Under the pieces are notes generated by a model. The model ran no database searches. It was not told the DNA's origin and saw only the letters and a list, made by a program, of their open reading frames with translations. A stretch of 64,000 bases of DNA from Chalara sp. BL73 (Eukaryota > Ascomycota > Leotiomycetes > Helotiales). The stretch lies in contig CAKJVC010000021.1 of NCBI GenBank assembly GCA_918026815.1, positions 620,001 through 684,000 of the forward strand, given 5' to 3'. A program made the position numbers and the translations under genes. Positions 22,863 to 35,828 of the stretch are shown in pieces (the stretch's first letter is position 1; every line of letters starts with the position of its first letter).

Positions 22863-23669
22863 ATGAAGATGAAGAATTGGGGTTGGAAAGGCACCAACGT
22901 TGTAGGTCCTTCACTTCCACCAACCGTACCATTCGAATCCCATACCGACAATAACCAGGCCTTGGCTAGCACCATCGAATGGGACACCTCTCACAAACGC
23001 TATGCCTTTGTCGACCACAGCCACGACGCAATTTACCACTTCCGCGGCAACGTAGAAGATCTTCTTTCCTCCACCCATAATCAAATTTCACCGGCAGACT
23101 CTACCCGCATCCCACCATTACCCACAGGGCCAAGACTTATCGAACTGCCAACCGAACTCCTGCTCAAGATCTGTGATGAGGCGTACACATGCTCCATCGC
23201 TTGCCTAGCCGTAACCGCAAAGAGATTCTACGCCATCTATAGACGATTCTATGTCCCAATTCGGTTGATCGAAAGTATTCAGGAAGGCAATGGACGTCCT
23301 ATTTTCTTGTATCAGTTGATGGATGAATGGATAGGAGAGGGAAGGGTCTTTAACTGGACTATTGGGAAATGTAGGTTAATATATGAATGTTCTCACTTCA
23401 TTGCATGAAGGAGGGCTGGTTTCTTGAATGTGTATAGAGCTCAGGACCATTGAATGTTGTTTGGTTGCTATGGCATTGCTAATCATGGTATAGATCATAT
23501 GTCAAAGGATATTCCTACTACAACGCCCCCAGAAACTAGGCTGCGGAAACGCTGGGAAAGGTCGGCTAGTCGTAGCCCACGCCTTACTGATTCTTTCAGC
23601 ATGGATGGAGCTATGCCCAAGCCTTTCTACCCCACCGATCAAGACTCGATGGACGTTGATGGCGAGTGA
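22863..23669 (+). CDS. F-box-like protein, 227 aa
   Basis: Two exons, 22863-23370 and 23494-23669. The 123-nt intron begins GTAGGT and ends GGTATAG. The start is the first of two close ATGs (MKMKNWGWKG). The central motif (PRLIELPTELLLKICDEAYT, residues about 95-114, then CLAVTAKRFYAIYRRFY) fits an F-box. F-box proteins link substrates to SCF ubiquitin ligases through Skp1. No leucine-rich or WD repeats follow, so the protein is a short F-box type common in filamentous fungi. The C-terminal exon is basic and Ser/Pro-rich (RKRWERSASRSPRL) and ends MDVDGE. The partner is unknown. Confidence 0.72.
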
Positions 23670-24484
23670 ATCGCCTGAACGCTGATGATGTCAGCACGCT
23701 GTGGTAGCATGAGAAGGTGGTCGGGAAAGCAAGTAGAGTCTATAAGAAAGCTGGAGCAATGGATTAAGAAGAAGGGTAGTGGCCAGAATTCGAGGGGAAA
23801 TAATCATGATCATGGATGGTGCTCTACGTCCGGCTATGAGTGCTTACTATTCAGCTTTTCTTTATGATGGTAGACCAAGACATCGCCAGTTCGTGAAACC
23901 TGATATGTAGCGCAAACGGCCACAATCTTTATAAGGCAATAACTAAAACATGGCCTCCTAAAGTGTGGGACAAGTCATGACCTGGATCTTCCTTTGCAGT
24001 ATAACTCTCACGATGGGTACAGACGAGCCAGACCCGCGTGCCAAGAACATCACCGATTCTAGAAATACTACTTCTAGTAAACGATCGCACCATGTCTTCT
24101 CAGGCGCCTCTTTCCTTGTTGAGATCACCCTATGATATATTGGTCACGTGAATAAACCATGTATGTCATGGTTTCTCATGCTATGCTCCGCGTAGTCCGA
24201 CACTTCGGAAGGAAATTGACCATTAGGCATATAGATCATTCGCCTGTACGTGCAACAGCATTAAGCAGTCACTTTCACTTGATCTCATTACGTGCTAACT
24301 GTAAGATATATCTGATCAAGCGCAAGGTGCTCAGAGAGCTTACGGGTACTATAAAATGCCACTGAGTAGATCAATAATACCATGGAACCCTTATCGTGCG
24401 CGATAACCCAAACCTTGTATCCTCCGTTCCTCTCTCCTCTCCTCTCCTCCCCTCTGCTCTCCCGCGTACTTATGACCACTGCAC
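23670..24484. other. Intergenic between convergent genes
   Basis: No gene recognised. A CT-rich stretch at about 24420-24465 is the only structural feature. Confidence 0.45.
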
Positions 24485-26270
24485 CTAATTACTATGCTCA
24501 ACTTCTGCATTCTTCTCGGCATACTGGCCATCACCGTCTGATCCCTTCAAACCGCCTTGCTGAGCAACACTCGCCGCCCTAATATCCCTGAATGTAGTCG
24601 TCGGTTCCCAACCCACACTCTTCCTCGCAACACTCACTTCTGAATACAACTCGTCAACCTGCTCCAGAGTCAAGCCCTTTGTCTCATAAATCATGAAGTA
24701 CACAAACGCGATACACAAAAAGCAGCACGCGAACCAGATGAAGAAGATCTTGCTTTGCAGGTTCGCGTTTCCGGGCCCGTAGTTAACGAGATAGGGAGTT
24801 GAGTATGCAATGGCCCAGTTCAATAACCAGTTCGTGGCTGTGGTCATGGAAAGGGCTTTGGCGCGTACTTTGAGTGGGAAGATTTCTCCGGTCACGACCC
24901 AAGCGATGGGACCCCATGTAGAAGCGAAGAAGAAAATGTAGATACAGACGAAAGCAATTGAAGCCTTCTGCGCAGCAACGTTTTTGGCGAAGGTTGAGCC
25001 ATCAGGATTTTGTCCTGTAGTTGTGGTACCGAGGACAGCGACAAGGAATTGCGATGTCGCCATTCCAACAGCGCCCCAGAAAAGTAATGGGCGGCGACCC
25101 CATTTGTCGATTGCCCAAAGACCAGGGAGGGTAGAGCCGGTGTTAACAGCGCTAGTAATCATACTGATCACGAAGGCGTTTTGAATGCCAGAATTCTTGA
25201 AGTATTGTGTGCCATAGTAGAAGATGAAGTTGATACCTGTCAGTTGCTGGAGCGCTTGTAAGAGACAACCCGTCAACTGACGTTTGCCTATATTCCCACG
25301 GAAGCAGTCGAGATACGTTGCCTTTCCAAGTGTGAGTTCATACTCGTGGTTTGCTTGAATCTCTTCCATCTCCTGGACAATGCTTGGGTGATCCTCTGCA
25401 AGACGACGCAGCTTGGCCAATGAGCGCAGGGCACTGTCAACTTTGCCTCTCTTAATGAGATAACGTGGCGTTTCCGGCAAAACCAGCATTCCAATGATGA
25501 GGATGAGGGACCACGCAAACTGGACTGCGATGGGGATACGGTAGGAACCTGTATCCTGGCGCTTATGAGTGGCATTGTTAACAACGGCCGCTAGAAGTAA
25601 GCCTATGGTAATAGCCAGCTGGTAGCTTCCAACGATCAAGCCTCTGATCCATTTTGGAGCAGTCTCGGACTGATATAGTGGAATCAATGCAGACACAAGG
25701 CCGACGCCGAAACCAGCGAAGAAGCGGCCGGCTGTGAATAGGGGAATGGCAGTTGCTGCCGTCTGCATGATAACTCCAACATTGAACACCCAGCATGAGA
25801 CGATCAGTGACCATCTACGGCCAATCCAATCTGCGATTATGGCTGCGGCAAGAGCACCGAAAAAGGTTCCGGCAGAAAGGATGGAGACAATCTGTGATTG
25901 CTGGGAGGCGGTAATGTCAAGATGGTCTTTGTCGTTTCGGTAACCAGTTGAAAATAGATTTTGCCAGTAACTACATGTGGTCAAAACCAGTAATGGCAAG
26001 CTGGTAATGGGGGAAAGACTTACTCCATCGCAAGAATCCCGGAAATAGTTCCTGTATCATAGCTATCTCTTATTTAGTATGATGTACTGCTGGCAGAAGG
26101 TTGAAATGATGTTCGTACCCAAAGAGAACCCCCCCAAAAGCCACAAACATGCCAATGGCAATCTGCATCGAGTCAGCGCCGTTGGTCAGGCCAGAGTGGG
26201 ATAATCATCTGCTTACAGCCGGCCATGATTTGCCTGGAACGCCTTCTGGCTTTTTCAGAGCAAGTCCCAT
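24485..26270 (-). CDS. MFS sugar transporter (hexose/monosaccharide type), 540 aa
   Basis: Four exons: 26217-26270, 26119-26162, 26024-26062 and 24485-25970. Introns are 53-56 nt with GT/AG ends. Start is MGLALKKPEG. The spliced N-terminus has the sugar-porter TM1 (AIGMFVAFGGVLFGYDTGTI), split over three exons. Family signatures follow: ADWIGRRW, RFFAGFGVGLVSALIPLYQSE, PETPRYLIKRGK, QQLTGINFIFYYG, a GRRPLL loop, GPIAWVVTGEIFPLKVRAKA, and YETKGLTLEQVDELY at the end of TM12. Twelve membrane segments are expected and the protein should sit in the plasma membrane, importing sugars with protons. The exact sugar cannot be read from sequence. The C-terminal tail is charged (DGDGQYAEKNAEVEHSN). Confidence 0.94.
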
Positions 26271-27876
26271 CTTGAGCAAACCCTTCAGATAATGCGGTAG
26301 CAACCAATTCCGTGGTTGTTAAAGAAGAAGAAATAACCCCTGGTCTAACAGAAAGATGAAAGCTCTACTTTGACAAAGAAGAGACTCGGTGTTCTATGAG
26401 TCAAGAAAAAGCTGGATGAGGGAGGGGTTCGTGCTTGCTCTTATAACTGTCGGTCCAGGTAGCGGTAGCTAGCTCTCTTCACCTCCCCCCATGATCAACG
26501 GTCGATCGCTGGGTCCGAGTTTTGAACTCAGGGTATCGCCCATGGGGATTTACATTAGCTATTTCAGGGTAAGTTCCAGCCTATAGTACATGTAGTCCCC
26601 TACCGTACTGTAAGCTTGAAGCTTTTTTTCCCAATGACATGGTACAACCAGCATGACACTAGCTCGCATGGAGCTCTACTACTGGTACCTTCGTGCCGTT
26701 CATTCCCTACGGTACATCAAAGAATCTGGGCATGCACACACACAGACATACACCAAAGCAAGTCGTGACGTCGTGCTGGCGTTTTGGAGATTGCGCGCTT
26801 CGGGTGCCACGCCATTTTGAGCGTGTGATGTTGCTTACCCCATGCTACGAAACATACATACAAGCATCGTGCCATGCCCTCTCTAACCCTTGGTTGAAGC
26901 TTGTATGGACCAATTAGCAAGCTCGCTTGGGAATTTCCCATGTCCCATCGTGACATCGTATCTTGTTTCTTTCTTGGAGCCATACCGAAACCACATCCCC
27001 CGCAAGCCAGCGACTCAAACACTCAGGATTAAGCTCCCAACTACCGGTCCGGGGATGGAAGAGGCGTCCAATCAACCCTCACTCCCTCACGTGCTAAGCA
27101 TGGAGGAGTTTTCTCAATCCCCAGAATTTCATTCGGTCCTTTTCAAGTAGTGCAGGATCGGTATGCCCGACTGCGAAAGAAAGAAAAATAATAAGAGCGA
27201 TAGTTTCCACGATACTGCCAAAGCAAATTCCCAATTCCCAACCAAATCGGCTCGCGGAGGGCCTGGGTCTGGACTGACTCGGCTTGAAATCCAAATGACG
27301 GGTGATCATATTGAACGGGCAATTGTGGCTCTGTAACATGATAACGGGCCTCAAATACTTCGAGTATTGGACTTCTACAAAACTACCTCCTAACCTCAAC
27401 AGAGATTCGAGATAAGCGGTTTAGGAGCAATGTGTTCAATCTGAGATCAAGTACTTGTTTACTGTACCTACAAGTTTGGCTCTTTGCTAACTGGGGGGGA
27501 GTGCAGCAACAATCGTCTGATTCCCCACTACGTCATTCGATCGGGCCGTTGTCACTACCCAACACCAACCTGAGGACCTGCAATCAACGACGTAAATAGC
27601 ACTTATTGCCGAATACATCCTCTAGAATCATTACATATATTCTTTGTGCACATTTGAGTTCACTAGTGCGCATATTCTTCCGCCTTTCAGTATGTCAACG
27701 ACCAAGATGCATGGTTCACGGCGCTACAAGTCCTAGATTGTAGACTGGGGAGTTATAATATTGGCCATTGATGGGCTCTCTGTTCTCTGTGTGAGCATAG
27801 TGTCGATGCAACCGCTCACTGTAGCATAACAATCTCGGAATCCGTATTAGTGAAACCAATCCTTCATGCTTTCTAT
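26271..27876. other. Intergenic between the sugar transporter start and the ATG5 3' end
   Basis: 1.6 kb without a supportable gene. Frames at 26693-27399 in both directions lack family motifs. The left part should be the sugar transporter promoter. Confidence 0.45.
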
Positions 27877-28736
27877 TCATACCTCAAGCATCTTAATACT
27901 AAGATGTATCCAGCCATCAGCATAAGCTGCTTCGCGCATCAACTCCTCCAAAGAAGCATGAAAGGGTACTGGTGCGCCATGCAGCACGGGCTCTGCTAGT
28001 ATAGCATCTCGCCGACTCGGGAAGAGGGACGGCAGTAGCTTATTTAATGCCGTGCCCAGGGTTTGTGTTTCCCTCGAGGATGTTGTCGGAGGAATGAGTG
28101 ATTGGATGATCTTGAAAGTAAAGACTGGAACAGAATCTTCGGAATCGGCGGAGGGAGCTGAAGATGGGATATAGACACGTAGTGGGATGTTTTTCAAAGG
28201 AGAGGCTGGATTGAGAAGGATTGTATTGATTTTGTGGAATGCGCTGAAGTCGTCTAGTTCCTGTTAACGTGGTCTGTAGTAGAGATACTGGGATTGGCCC
28301 AACATACTATCTTGTACAGAGTTCCATAATCGAGTGGAATTGTCTTTGGACATCGACATTATTCCTTTAGCGTTTCCATTCCTGACAAAGTCTGCCTGTT
28401 AGATGTTAAGGGCAGGCTCGTCCGCAAGGCTCTAGATATAACTACCTCTTTAACACTGTTTATATATGTGTCATGAATATCAAAAAGAGGCCCATCTCCA
28501 AGATCCAGACGCCACGGTAGCTCGGGCTGATAGAGATCGTACAAAAGTCCGACGGGTAGGTTCTTGAGAAGGATGCCTTGGTAGGAGAAGCTAGAAGCAG
28601 GACCGAAGAATATCGTCAGGCGTGAGAGTAGGAGAGGAAGATATGAGAGCCGCGGAACTTGGATGAGATATGGAATAGGTGAAGATTGATGTGCTATTTG
28701 CAATGGAATGGTGGAGGACCAGATCTGAGACTGCAT
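27877..28736 (-). CDS. ATG5: Autophagy protein 5, 251 aa
   Basis: Three exons: 28446-28736, 28308-28395 and 27877-28253. Introns are 50 and 54 nt. The start at 28736 (MQSQIWSSTIPLQIAH) is the first ATG in register with the family; the open frame above it has no homology. ATG5 hallmarks are clear: PRLSYLPLLLSRL, LKNLPVGLLYDLYQPELPW, GDGPLFDIHDTYINSVKEADF, RNGNAKGIMSMSKDN, LWNSVQDNDFSAFHKIN, PLKNIPLRVYIPS and the C-terminal YADGWIHLSIKM. ATG5 is conjugated to ATG12 through a lysine and, with ATG16, forms the E3-like complex that lipidates ATG8. The acceptor lysine is probably in the YINSVKEADFIRNG-like block at exon 1/2. Somewhat shorter than many fungal orthologues, but no domain is missing. 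Confidence 0.95.
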
Positions 28737-30424
28737 TTCGTGGGCTCCGCTCCAGTCTGGACTAGGGGACACAGCGGGAGGTGGAAACTCACTTATGCTG
28801 ATGAGGCGGCTGAATTGCATATCACAAAATATTAGTAAGGTATTAATAAGGAATAATGCTTGGCAATGTTGGTAACCAATCTTCGGAAGGGTCACGGTTG
28901 ATGAAACCACCACTGATCGATCACGACAATACTAAGTTTTGTATCGAAGGAACGAGATCTTCCGCGCCTGGTCCGAATCACGTACTTCGTATCCTCAGGG
29001 CCTACCCCCAGGATTTTACGCACTGATATGCGATTCATGCAGCATCTCAAATGCGCGGAAATCCGCCACCTTCGCACCTTTTCTCATGGTATGTGCCAGA
29101 CAATTGCAAGCCCCGGATTTCTATGGGTACGCGTTCAGCTCAGCTGTCTCAGGATATTTGGATCCACACATCAAACCGTCTTCCTGCAGTCAATGCTTTT
29201 CCTACCACAATATACCGATGCTACAATCATTATAGAGTTCGAAACCACAGTACTGTATAAGAAAGATATGGAACATGCCAGTTAAAAAAAATGGACCGCC
29301 TTCTCCGGGCCGTCAACAGGTAAACTGCACTTTGCTAGACAGAAAACCCTTAAAAACAATCAGAAACTGAGAGAAACCTTATTATCCTTTCATTTGACCA
29401 GGAGCTTTGTTAGATGCACTGCTAGATGGGAGATTCCTATGCTTACTGAGGTGATAGTCTGCTAACTGACACCAATAATGATATCAAGATAGTTATTCCA
29501 AGATCATCCCATATACTTGACTCATATTAATGCTCGGCTACGATGGCTGGGTTGAGAGTATTCGGGATCGCGTTCTGTGAGTCCGAGTCCATTACAATGG
29601 CTGGATTATATATGACAATGGCTTCAGGGGACGGTCTCTTCCGATTTCTACAACCATACTGCCTAAACTATTCTCACGGGTTTTTTCATCCCTTATGTTC
29701 CACGTGTTTGGCGCCATCCTAGCTGGGACGGAATAAGGTTTTCAGACACACTACTGTAGTTTCGGCCCAACTCAATACTAAGAAGGCTCTAGTTGTGGCT
29801 GGCACTGCTTAGGTAGCCGCGTCCAAGTGGATGGAGGATCCCAAGCAACTCGACACATTTGCTCCACTGGGCATTCGAAAACTTCACTGTGGATCTTACT
29901 ACACTACTCATGTCATGTCAGCATGTTATGTTATTTGTGTCTTAGCTAAAACCTGAAATATTTGGAGGGACGAGTTTAGTGACTACAGCCACGGAGCCTC
30001 ATTCCGTCCTAGCCCGTCTCGCCACTGGCGCCACACACATGGTGCTTCAAAAGATCTGGTGGGCCATTCTACTATTGCTTCAGGGGAAGTGACGAATCCT
30101 ACCTCCGTATAGACCTCTTAGGTTTCATTACCTGAACGTCGGGACTAGATCGTTGCTTCCCGCCCCTCCAAGGATCGCATCATGTTGTCTAGGGCCAGCA
30201 TTTGATCCAGTACCGTGGATCCCGCCGTTCCCTTCGCGGTCTCGGGGCAGACCTGAATACCCAGAGGCGATCTACTTTTCCTCTTAATCTTCTCTCTCCT
30301 GTCACTCTCATACACATACGTCACGGCTGCGATTCGAATATGGAGCGATTATGTTGAGCTGAAGCACAAACCAGGCGACTGAGATCGAACGTTGTTTGGA
30401 GCGTGTTGTCGTCAAAATTTCTCG
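28737..30424. other. Divergent intergenic region, ATG5 / orphan 7TM gene
   Basis: 1.7 kb without a supportable gene. Both promoters lie here. Overlapping small frames at 28939-29285 share one segment in three registers and show no motif. Confidence 0.45.
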
Positions 30425-32369
30425 ATGGCAGGTGGAATTCCCTCGGGGGCTGTAGGAGCCTCGGTTGGGGTTCTATTATACTCCGCCATATGCTTCTTCA
30501 TGTGTTTCCTGGTCGTATGCCTGCTTTGGAGCTATGGAGAGAGATGGACATGTCAGTTCTTTTACCTGGTGTATTCTGTTTCTACTAAACATAAAGTAGA
30601 CATCACAATGTTAGCATCGTTTGCAGCTACTTCTACGTTTGCATCCATCATCCAGCAAATGCATTATGCCACCTCGTGGGTAGCAATAAAGGAGGCACAG
30701 TATGAGAAAGCGCTGAAGAGTGTGGAGATCCCTGGCCTTGCGTTGGGTGGTGCCTCTGAGACTACGGATGTCGTCCTCTTTAATATTCGTAAGCGCGGCA
30801 AGATTTGCTTGAAATGATGTCTAACTTTTCACAGAGTTCTATTGTTACAATGTCATGGCACTGTGTACTTTCTTCTGGTAAGTTCAGGTTCCTGTAAAGT
30901 CTGATGCGTGTGCACAAGGCTATGTTAAGGATGTCAGAGGCTTTGCTGCATCAGGATGGCTATTTTGACTCGCTCGCTTGAACGAGCTCTTCTAGATAGA
31001 ATTAATCCTCCAGATGCGGCTTGGACTCTTCATTCCTCGCTCGCCACCACACGACTTTCAAAACTATACTGAGTTTCCATGATGGAAGGCGTTAACAAAA
31101 TTACAGGGCAGTTGGATTATTTTGCGGAGCATGGGGAGTAAAAGGCCCCCAATGGCTTGGAGCTCTGGTTGACAATGCTGGCCCAGCATCAAAGATTTTT
31201 GCAATTGTCTGGCCTGGTTTGATTATAGGCGTCTCTAGCATTCAGGCGGTCCTCAAAAACATCGCTCTTCTATTTGTGCTGACAAACATCACTTGTAAGT
31301 CTGCTTGTTACAAATGGTGATAGAAGTTGCTGATTGCATGAAGTGATTTTTTGTATGTCGATCGGTAGCATTCTTCTCGTACTGATACTGTATAAGTACA
31401 TGAAAACTCGTCGATTGGTTATGGGATATGCAAAACGAAGCGCCTGGTGGGCGTCTGATAGTGAAACTTTGCAAAGCCAGGATGTGGAAGGAACGACGCA
31501 ATCAGGAGCCACTTCACAGATACGAAGATCAATATATGATCGTGCTTTGCTGACTCGGTTCACCATTGGCTTTCTCATTCTCGCGTAGGTCTTTCATGCA
31601 CTAAGCTAAGTGGAAGAAGTACTAACAACGAGCCAGAATGTTCGAAGCTGCAATCATCGTTTTCTCTGTTTCCCAGCTCCGAGGTAACACTGCCTTGATT
31701 TCAGCGGGTAGGCCTAATTTCGCTACGGGGTCTGCCATTTCGGATATATTATTCTTCATTCCCGGAGTGACTGCGTCTTTGATAACTTATCTTGTATTTG
31801 GAACCTCAAAGTCATGCAAGCAATATCTGGAACTAGTTGTTGGCTTGTGTGGTCTGAGACGTAAGCTCCAGAACAGACGACAGGTGTTGCCAGGAGGAGG
31901 AAGAGATCTGGAGTTTGATAGGCTCGCAAGCCTACCCAACAACCATGCGCAAGAAGTCGCTAATAGAGGAAAGGAGATCGAGAGCAGAGTGAGACACTTT
32001 GTCTCGGAGGTGGCTCCGGGGAGAGGTAGTGGCCCTTCAATGCCATCGGCCATACAAGGCAACGATGATGGTAATTTGCACCCAGCATTAGGCACTCCAT
32101 CGACAACAGCTTCTGATATTGTTTCCGCTGAATATTCGAAAACTTGTGATAACTCATTAGCAGTAAATCAATCGGGCCGGGGAAATACCACAGTAGGGAA
32201 ATCTGAGGTACCTTCGACAATTGCGTCAGTTGGAACCGCTCAAATTGTTCACTATAAATTGTTACCTGAGGATAGAGAGCTTCATTCGACCAGAGACCCA
32301 AGGAGCTTCCAACCTAGCCTGACACCGAAGAAAGGTCTAATCACTTTCATTGAGGATTCTAGTGACTGA
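30425..32369 (+). CDS. Orphan seven-transmembrane (GPCR-like) protein, 506 aa
   Basis: Six exons: 30425-30551, 30600-30788, 30835-30877, 31107-31294, 31344-31584 and 31637-32369. Phases agree at every junction. Start is MAGGIPSGAVG. Seven hydrophobic segments can be seen: VGVLLYSAICFFMCFLVVC, LASFAATSTFASII, MALCTFFWAVGLFCGAW, IFAIVWPGLIIGVSSI, a segment of about 22 residues spanning the exon 4/5 join, RFTIGFLILAMFEAAIIVF, and ILFFIPGVTASLITYLVF. A hydrophilic C-tail of about 180 residues follows. Seven segments with a short outside N-terminus and long inside tail resemble a receptor, but I see no Pth11 CFEM, cAMP-receptor or pheromone-receptor signature. Intron 3 is 229 nt, far longer than the others. 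Function unknown; receptor is an inference from topology. Confidence 0.75.
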
Positions 32370-33696
32370 AATTCAAGCTATAAGCGGCTCGGAAATTTGC
32401 GAATTTCCTAGCTTGGGACATGAATCTCACCAAAGATCCAAAGCCTAGGGGATTGGACGAGAAGATACAATCTACCTAACCATGGCTCACTCGAGGTTCC
32501 TTCTCTTCGGAGTCCCAACGAGCATACTGATCATCTAAAGGCAACAAGTGGATAGCAAATTCTTAGAAGTATGCTGCTTGTCTGTAATTGGGAAGACATT
32601 CCACTTAAGTGGGAGAAACCAGGATGAGAGAATAAATCTAGTGAAGCTTGTGGTGTGGATTCCATAGCTCAACCTTTTACGCTTTCGAAATATTGAAATG
32701 GCTGCATTTAGCCATAAGCCTTATGACGACAGGTTGCAGACTCACTGTTTTTGTGGCTGTAACTGATTGTAAGGAGGCATTTCGAGCGTGTCGATGATCT
32801 CTTCGCCGCACTTCCTCTTCTTCCCACAGGTATTGAAGGTCTGTGTCTCTCATGGGTATCTATCATGCAGCCAACAGCACTTCAAGACTCTGCTGTGCCA
32901 TGCAAGAACAGAAGACGAGGCGGTCTAGTCTGCAGAGGCGGGATGCATATAGAAAATGGAGTTCCGCTTCGACAAAACCTCAGTGGTAGCCTTGAAATCG
33001 AATCTTCTCAATAAGATGGAAAACTTTGTGGTAACACATAGACAAAAATATATTGTTTAATTGCTGTAACCTCATTCAACAGATTCATTTCATATCCCAA
33101 CTCAAGTGAGTCAACATTCTTCTACGTCAATCGGTACTTCTCCAACTGCTCTATCCTGGAAATAACACGGGTGTGACGGCATGTCTTCCATTCTTGTGCT
33201 GTAGATAATTCACAACAAATCGGAACATACAAACTGTCCAACCTGCTTCTTCGATGACCATCTAGCTGAGAATTCAGACCAGTAAGGTCATGAGGATCTC
33301 CAAACTAAAATACGGTAAAGGTCCTTTGCCTCCGTGCTATGTCTGTCTTGGATCCACCTTTGCATGCTTTACCTCCCATTTTTGACAAGCGCTCCTCCAC
33401 CTTGGCCGATGCTCGGCCATTCAAGCATTTTCTGCGATTCTGGGCTTGCATCTATAAGGAGGCTAGTTACTTCTACGATGACTCTTTTTCTGCTTTTCTG
33501 AAGATATATCTGCCGTTGCTTGCGCTGTCTTTACATTTTCCTGAAGCAGTATACAAACTCTTTTATTTGTAGAAGTGATTATAATTGACCTTGCCTTTCA
33601 TGCTCCAGAGTCGAGAAGATTTTCATTCTAGCCATTATTCACACCAATGCTATGGTTTTGTTATATGCTATACGAATATAAAACCACTTATTCATC
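32370..33696. other. Intergenic between tandem genes
   Basis: No gene recognised. A frame at 33339-33572 has no motif and no splice partner. Contains the promoter of the downstream drug transporter. Confidence 0.45.
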
Positions 33697-35367
33697 ATGT
33701 CTCAAAACCACCATGAAAGTCATGCTGTTGTTGCTTCAACACCTCACCATTCCCAAGCGCCACCGCAAGACATCCAATCCATTCATTCAACCGTCTCCCA
33801 TGAAAACAATCGTGATTGCAATTCTCTGAGAGACATCCCCACGCACGTCTCCCACACCCATGATGCGCCACTCGAGCCCCGCAACTCCTTTGTCGAAGTC
33901 CCAGACGAGATCTATGACCGGCTCTCCCAACCCAGAAAACTCGCCATCATCGCCATCCTCTCTTTTTGCGGTTTCCTGACCCCAATCTCCAGTACAACGG
34001 TCCTGGCTGCTGTGCCTGAGGTAGCCGCCACATATCACACCACCGGGTCCATCATCAACTTGAGCAATGCGCTATATATGGCGACCATGGGCCTCTCGCC
34101 CATGTTCTGGGGTCCCATGAGCCAGGTCTACGGGCGGCGGATCGTATGTATCCCTTTCATTCACTCATATTAGAACTGCAGCTAATGGCTATAGATATGT
34201 CTCCTAACGGCCTTCCTCTTCCTAGCCTGCTCCGTCGGAACAGCGCTGTCTCCCAACCTCCCAGCATTCTTCATTTTCCGCCTCCTCACGGCCTTCGAGG
34301 GGACCTCCTTCCTCACCATCGGTGCAGCATGCATTGGAGACATTTATAGGCCAACGGAGCGCGGCACGGCCATGGGGTGGTTTCTGTCCGGCACTCTAAT
34401 CGGCCCAGCTCTTGGGCCCTTCATCGGCGGTATCATCGTCACCTTCCAGTCCTGGCGAGTTATCTTCTACCTGCAAGCCGCGCTCGCCGGCGTCGGGCTC
34501 GTGGGCTCCTACTTTCTCCTCCCGGAAACCATCCACCACAAGAAAGCCGACGACCTGGTCGGGCTGTCGCCCCAAAGGAAGGCAAGGGTATTATGGTCAA
34601 TGAGTAATCCGTGGCGCGTAGTAAAGCTATGGCGCTATCCCAACCTGACCATCGTTGCGCTTGCGAGCTCAAGTCTTGTTTGGAATATGTATTCGCTACT
34701 TACTCCGATACGCTATGTGCTGAACCCGCGATTCAGCCTCACCACACCGATTCAAAGCGGCCTGTTTTATCTTGCCCCGGGCTGTGGGTATATCCTGGGC
34801 ACGTTCTTTGGTGGGCGGTGGGCAGATCACGTCGTCAAGAAATACATCAAGATCCGTGGCGTCCGCGTCCCAGAAGATCGGCTCCGCTCCGCGTTACCAT
34901 TCATGGGCGTCGCGATCCCGAGCTGTATGCTGATCTACGGCTGGAGCGTCGAGAAGCGCTTCGGCGGCGTGGCCCTGCCCGTCATTATGATGTTCCTCCA
35001 GGGCGTGGCGCAGCTCTTCAGCTTCCCGAGCCTGAACACATATTGTCTGGATGTGATACAGAAAAACGGCGCCGAGGTCATTGCGGGGAATTACGTGGTC
35101 CGGTATATGTTTGCGGCGCTGGGCAGCGCGGTGGTGTTGCCTGCGGTGGAGAAGATCGGTGTTGGGTGGTTTAGCACCATCAGCGCGGCGTTCTTGGTCG
35201 TTGCGAGTTTGATGATGGGTGCTGCTATTCTTTGGGGGAAGGGATGGAGGGAGGGCATTGACGAGAAGAAGAGGGAGAGGAGGAGGATGGTACATCAAGG
35301 GCTAGAATCAGAGTGGAAAGGAGATAAGAATGCCCATGAGATGAAAGTGGCAAAGGAGACTGTCTGA
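33697..35367 (+). CDS. MFS drug:H+ antiporter, DHA1 (QDR/AQR1-like), 539 aa
   Basis: Two exons, 33697-34143 and 34195-35367, with one 51-nt intron (GTATGT...GCTATAG). A polar His/Ser-rich N-tail of about 85 residues precedes TM1 (LAIIAILSFCGFLTPISSTTVLAAVPE). Motif A is YGRRI across the junction (SQVYGRRIICLLTAF). Motif B/C regions are FRLLTAFEGTS, GDIYRPTERGTAMGWFLSGTLIGPALGPFIGG and SWRVIFYLQA. Fourteen-segment DHA2 features are absent; twelve segments are expected. GNYVVRYMFAALGSA near TM11 is typical of the QDR/AQR1 group. It should export drugs or organic acids at the plasma membrane in exchange for protons. The substrate is not known, and no biosynthetic genes lie next to it. Local GC content is higher than in neighbours. 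Confidence 0.92.
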
Positions 35368-35828
35368 ATGGTAATGATAACATATAGAAAGCATAATATT
35401 AAAAAACAGTAATACATGCGACAAAGGCCAAGGAGTCATAAAACGGTTAAACATTCATGAGGAATAATAATGTCAAGTGAGCTTTGTCTTAACCTTGCAC
35501 AAGCTTCATAGAGAGCAATCAAGAAAGATTTATGTTCATTTCATCCCCCATATACACCATATACATCTCCTTCTAGATAAATCTGCAAGCCATGCGTTAA
35601 TGACTCGCTAATACAATACATTTCAGGGTATAAAATGCCCATTGAATAATGCCCAAAACCCATCATGTTACGCTGTGGTATCAATCACGTCCATGTAGTC
35701 TTTCCCAAACGCCTGGCCCATCATGAAAACTGTCAAAAAAAGACTTGGTAATCCTAAAAGTGACAAACAATGCCGCTCTAGATTGTCTGATGTAAAATCG
35801 TTGGGAACAGAATGAGGCAGAGCATGTT
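35368..35828. other. Intergenic between convergent genes
   Basis: AT-rich spacer holding both 3' untranslated regions. No feature recognised. Confidence 0.5.

Noticed and set aside
33339..33572. 77-aa frame upstream of the drug transporter
   Set aside because: No family motif and no splice continuation; within the promoter region.
34611..35174. 187-aa second frame inside the DHA1 transporter
   Set aside because: Arg/Pro-rich shadow frame caused by high local GC.
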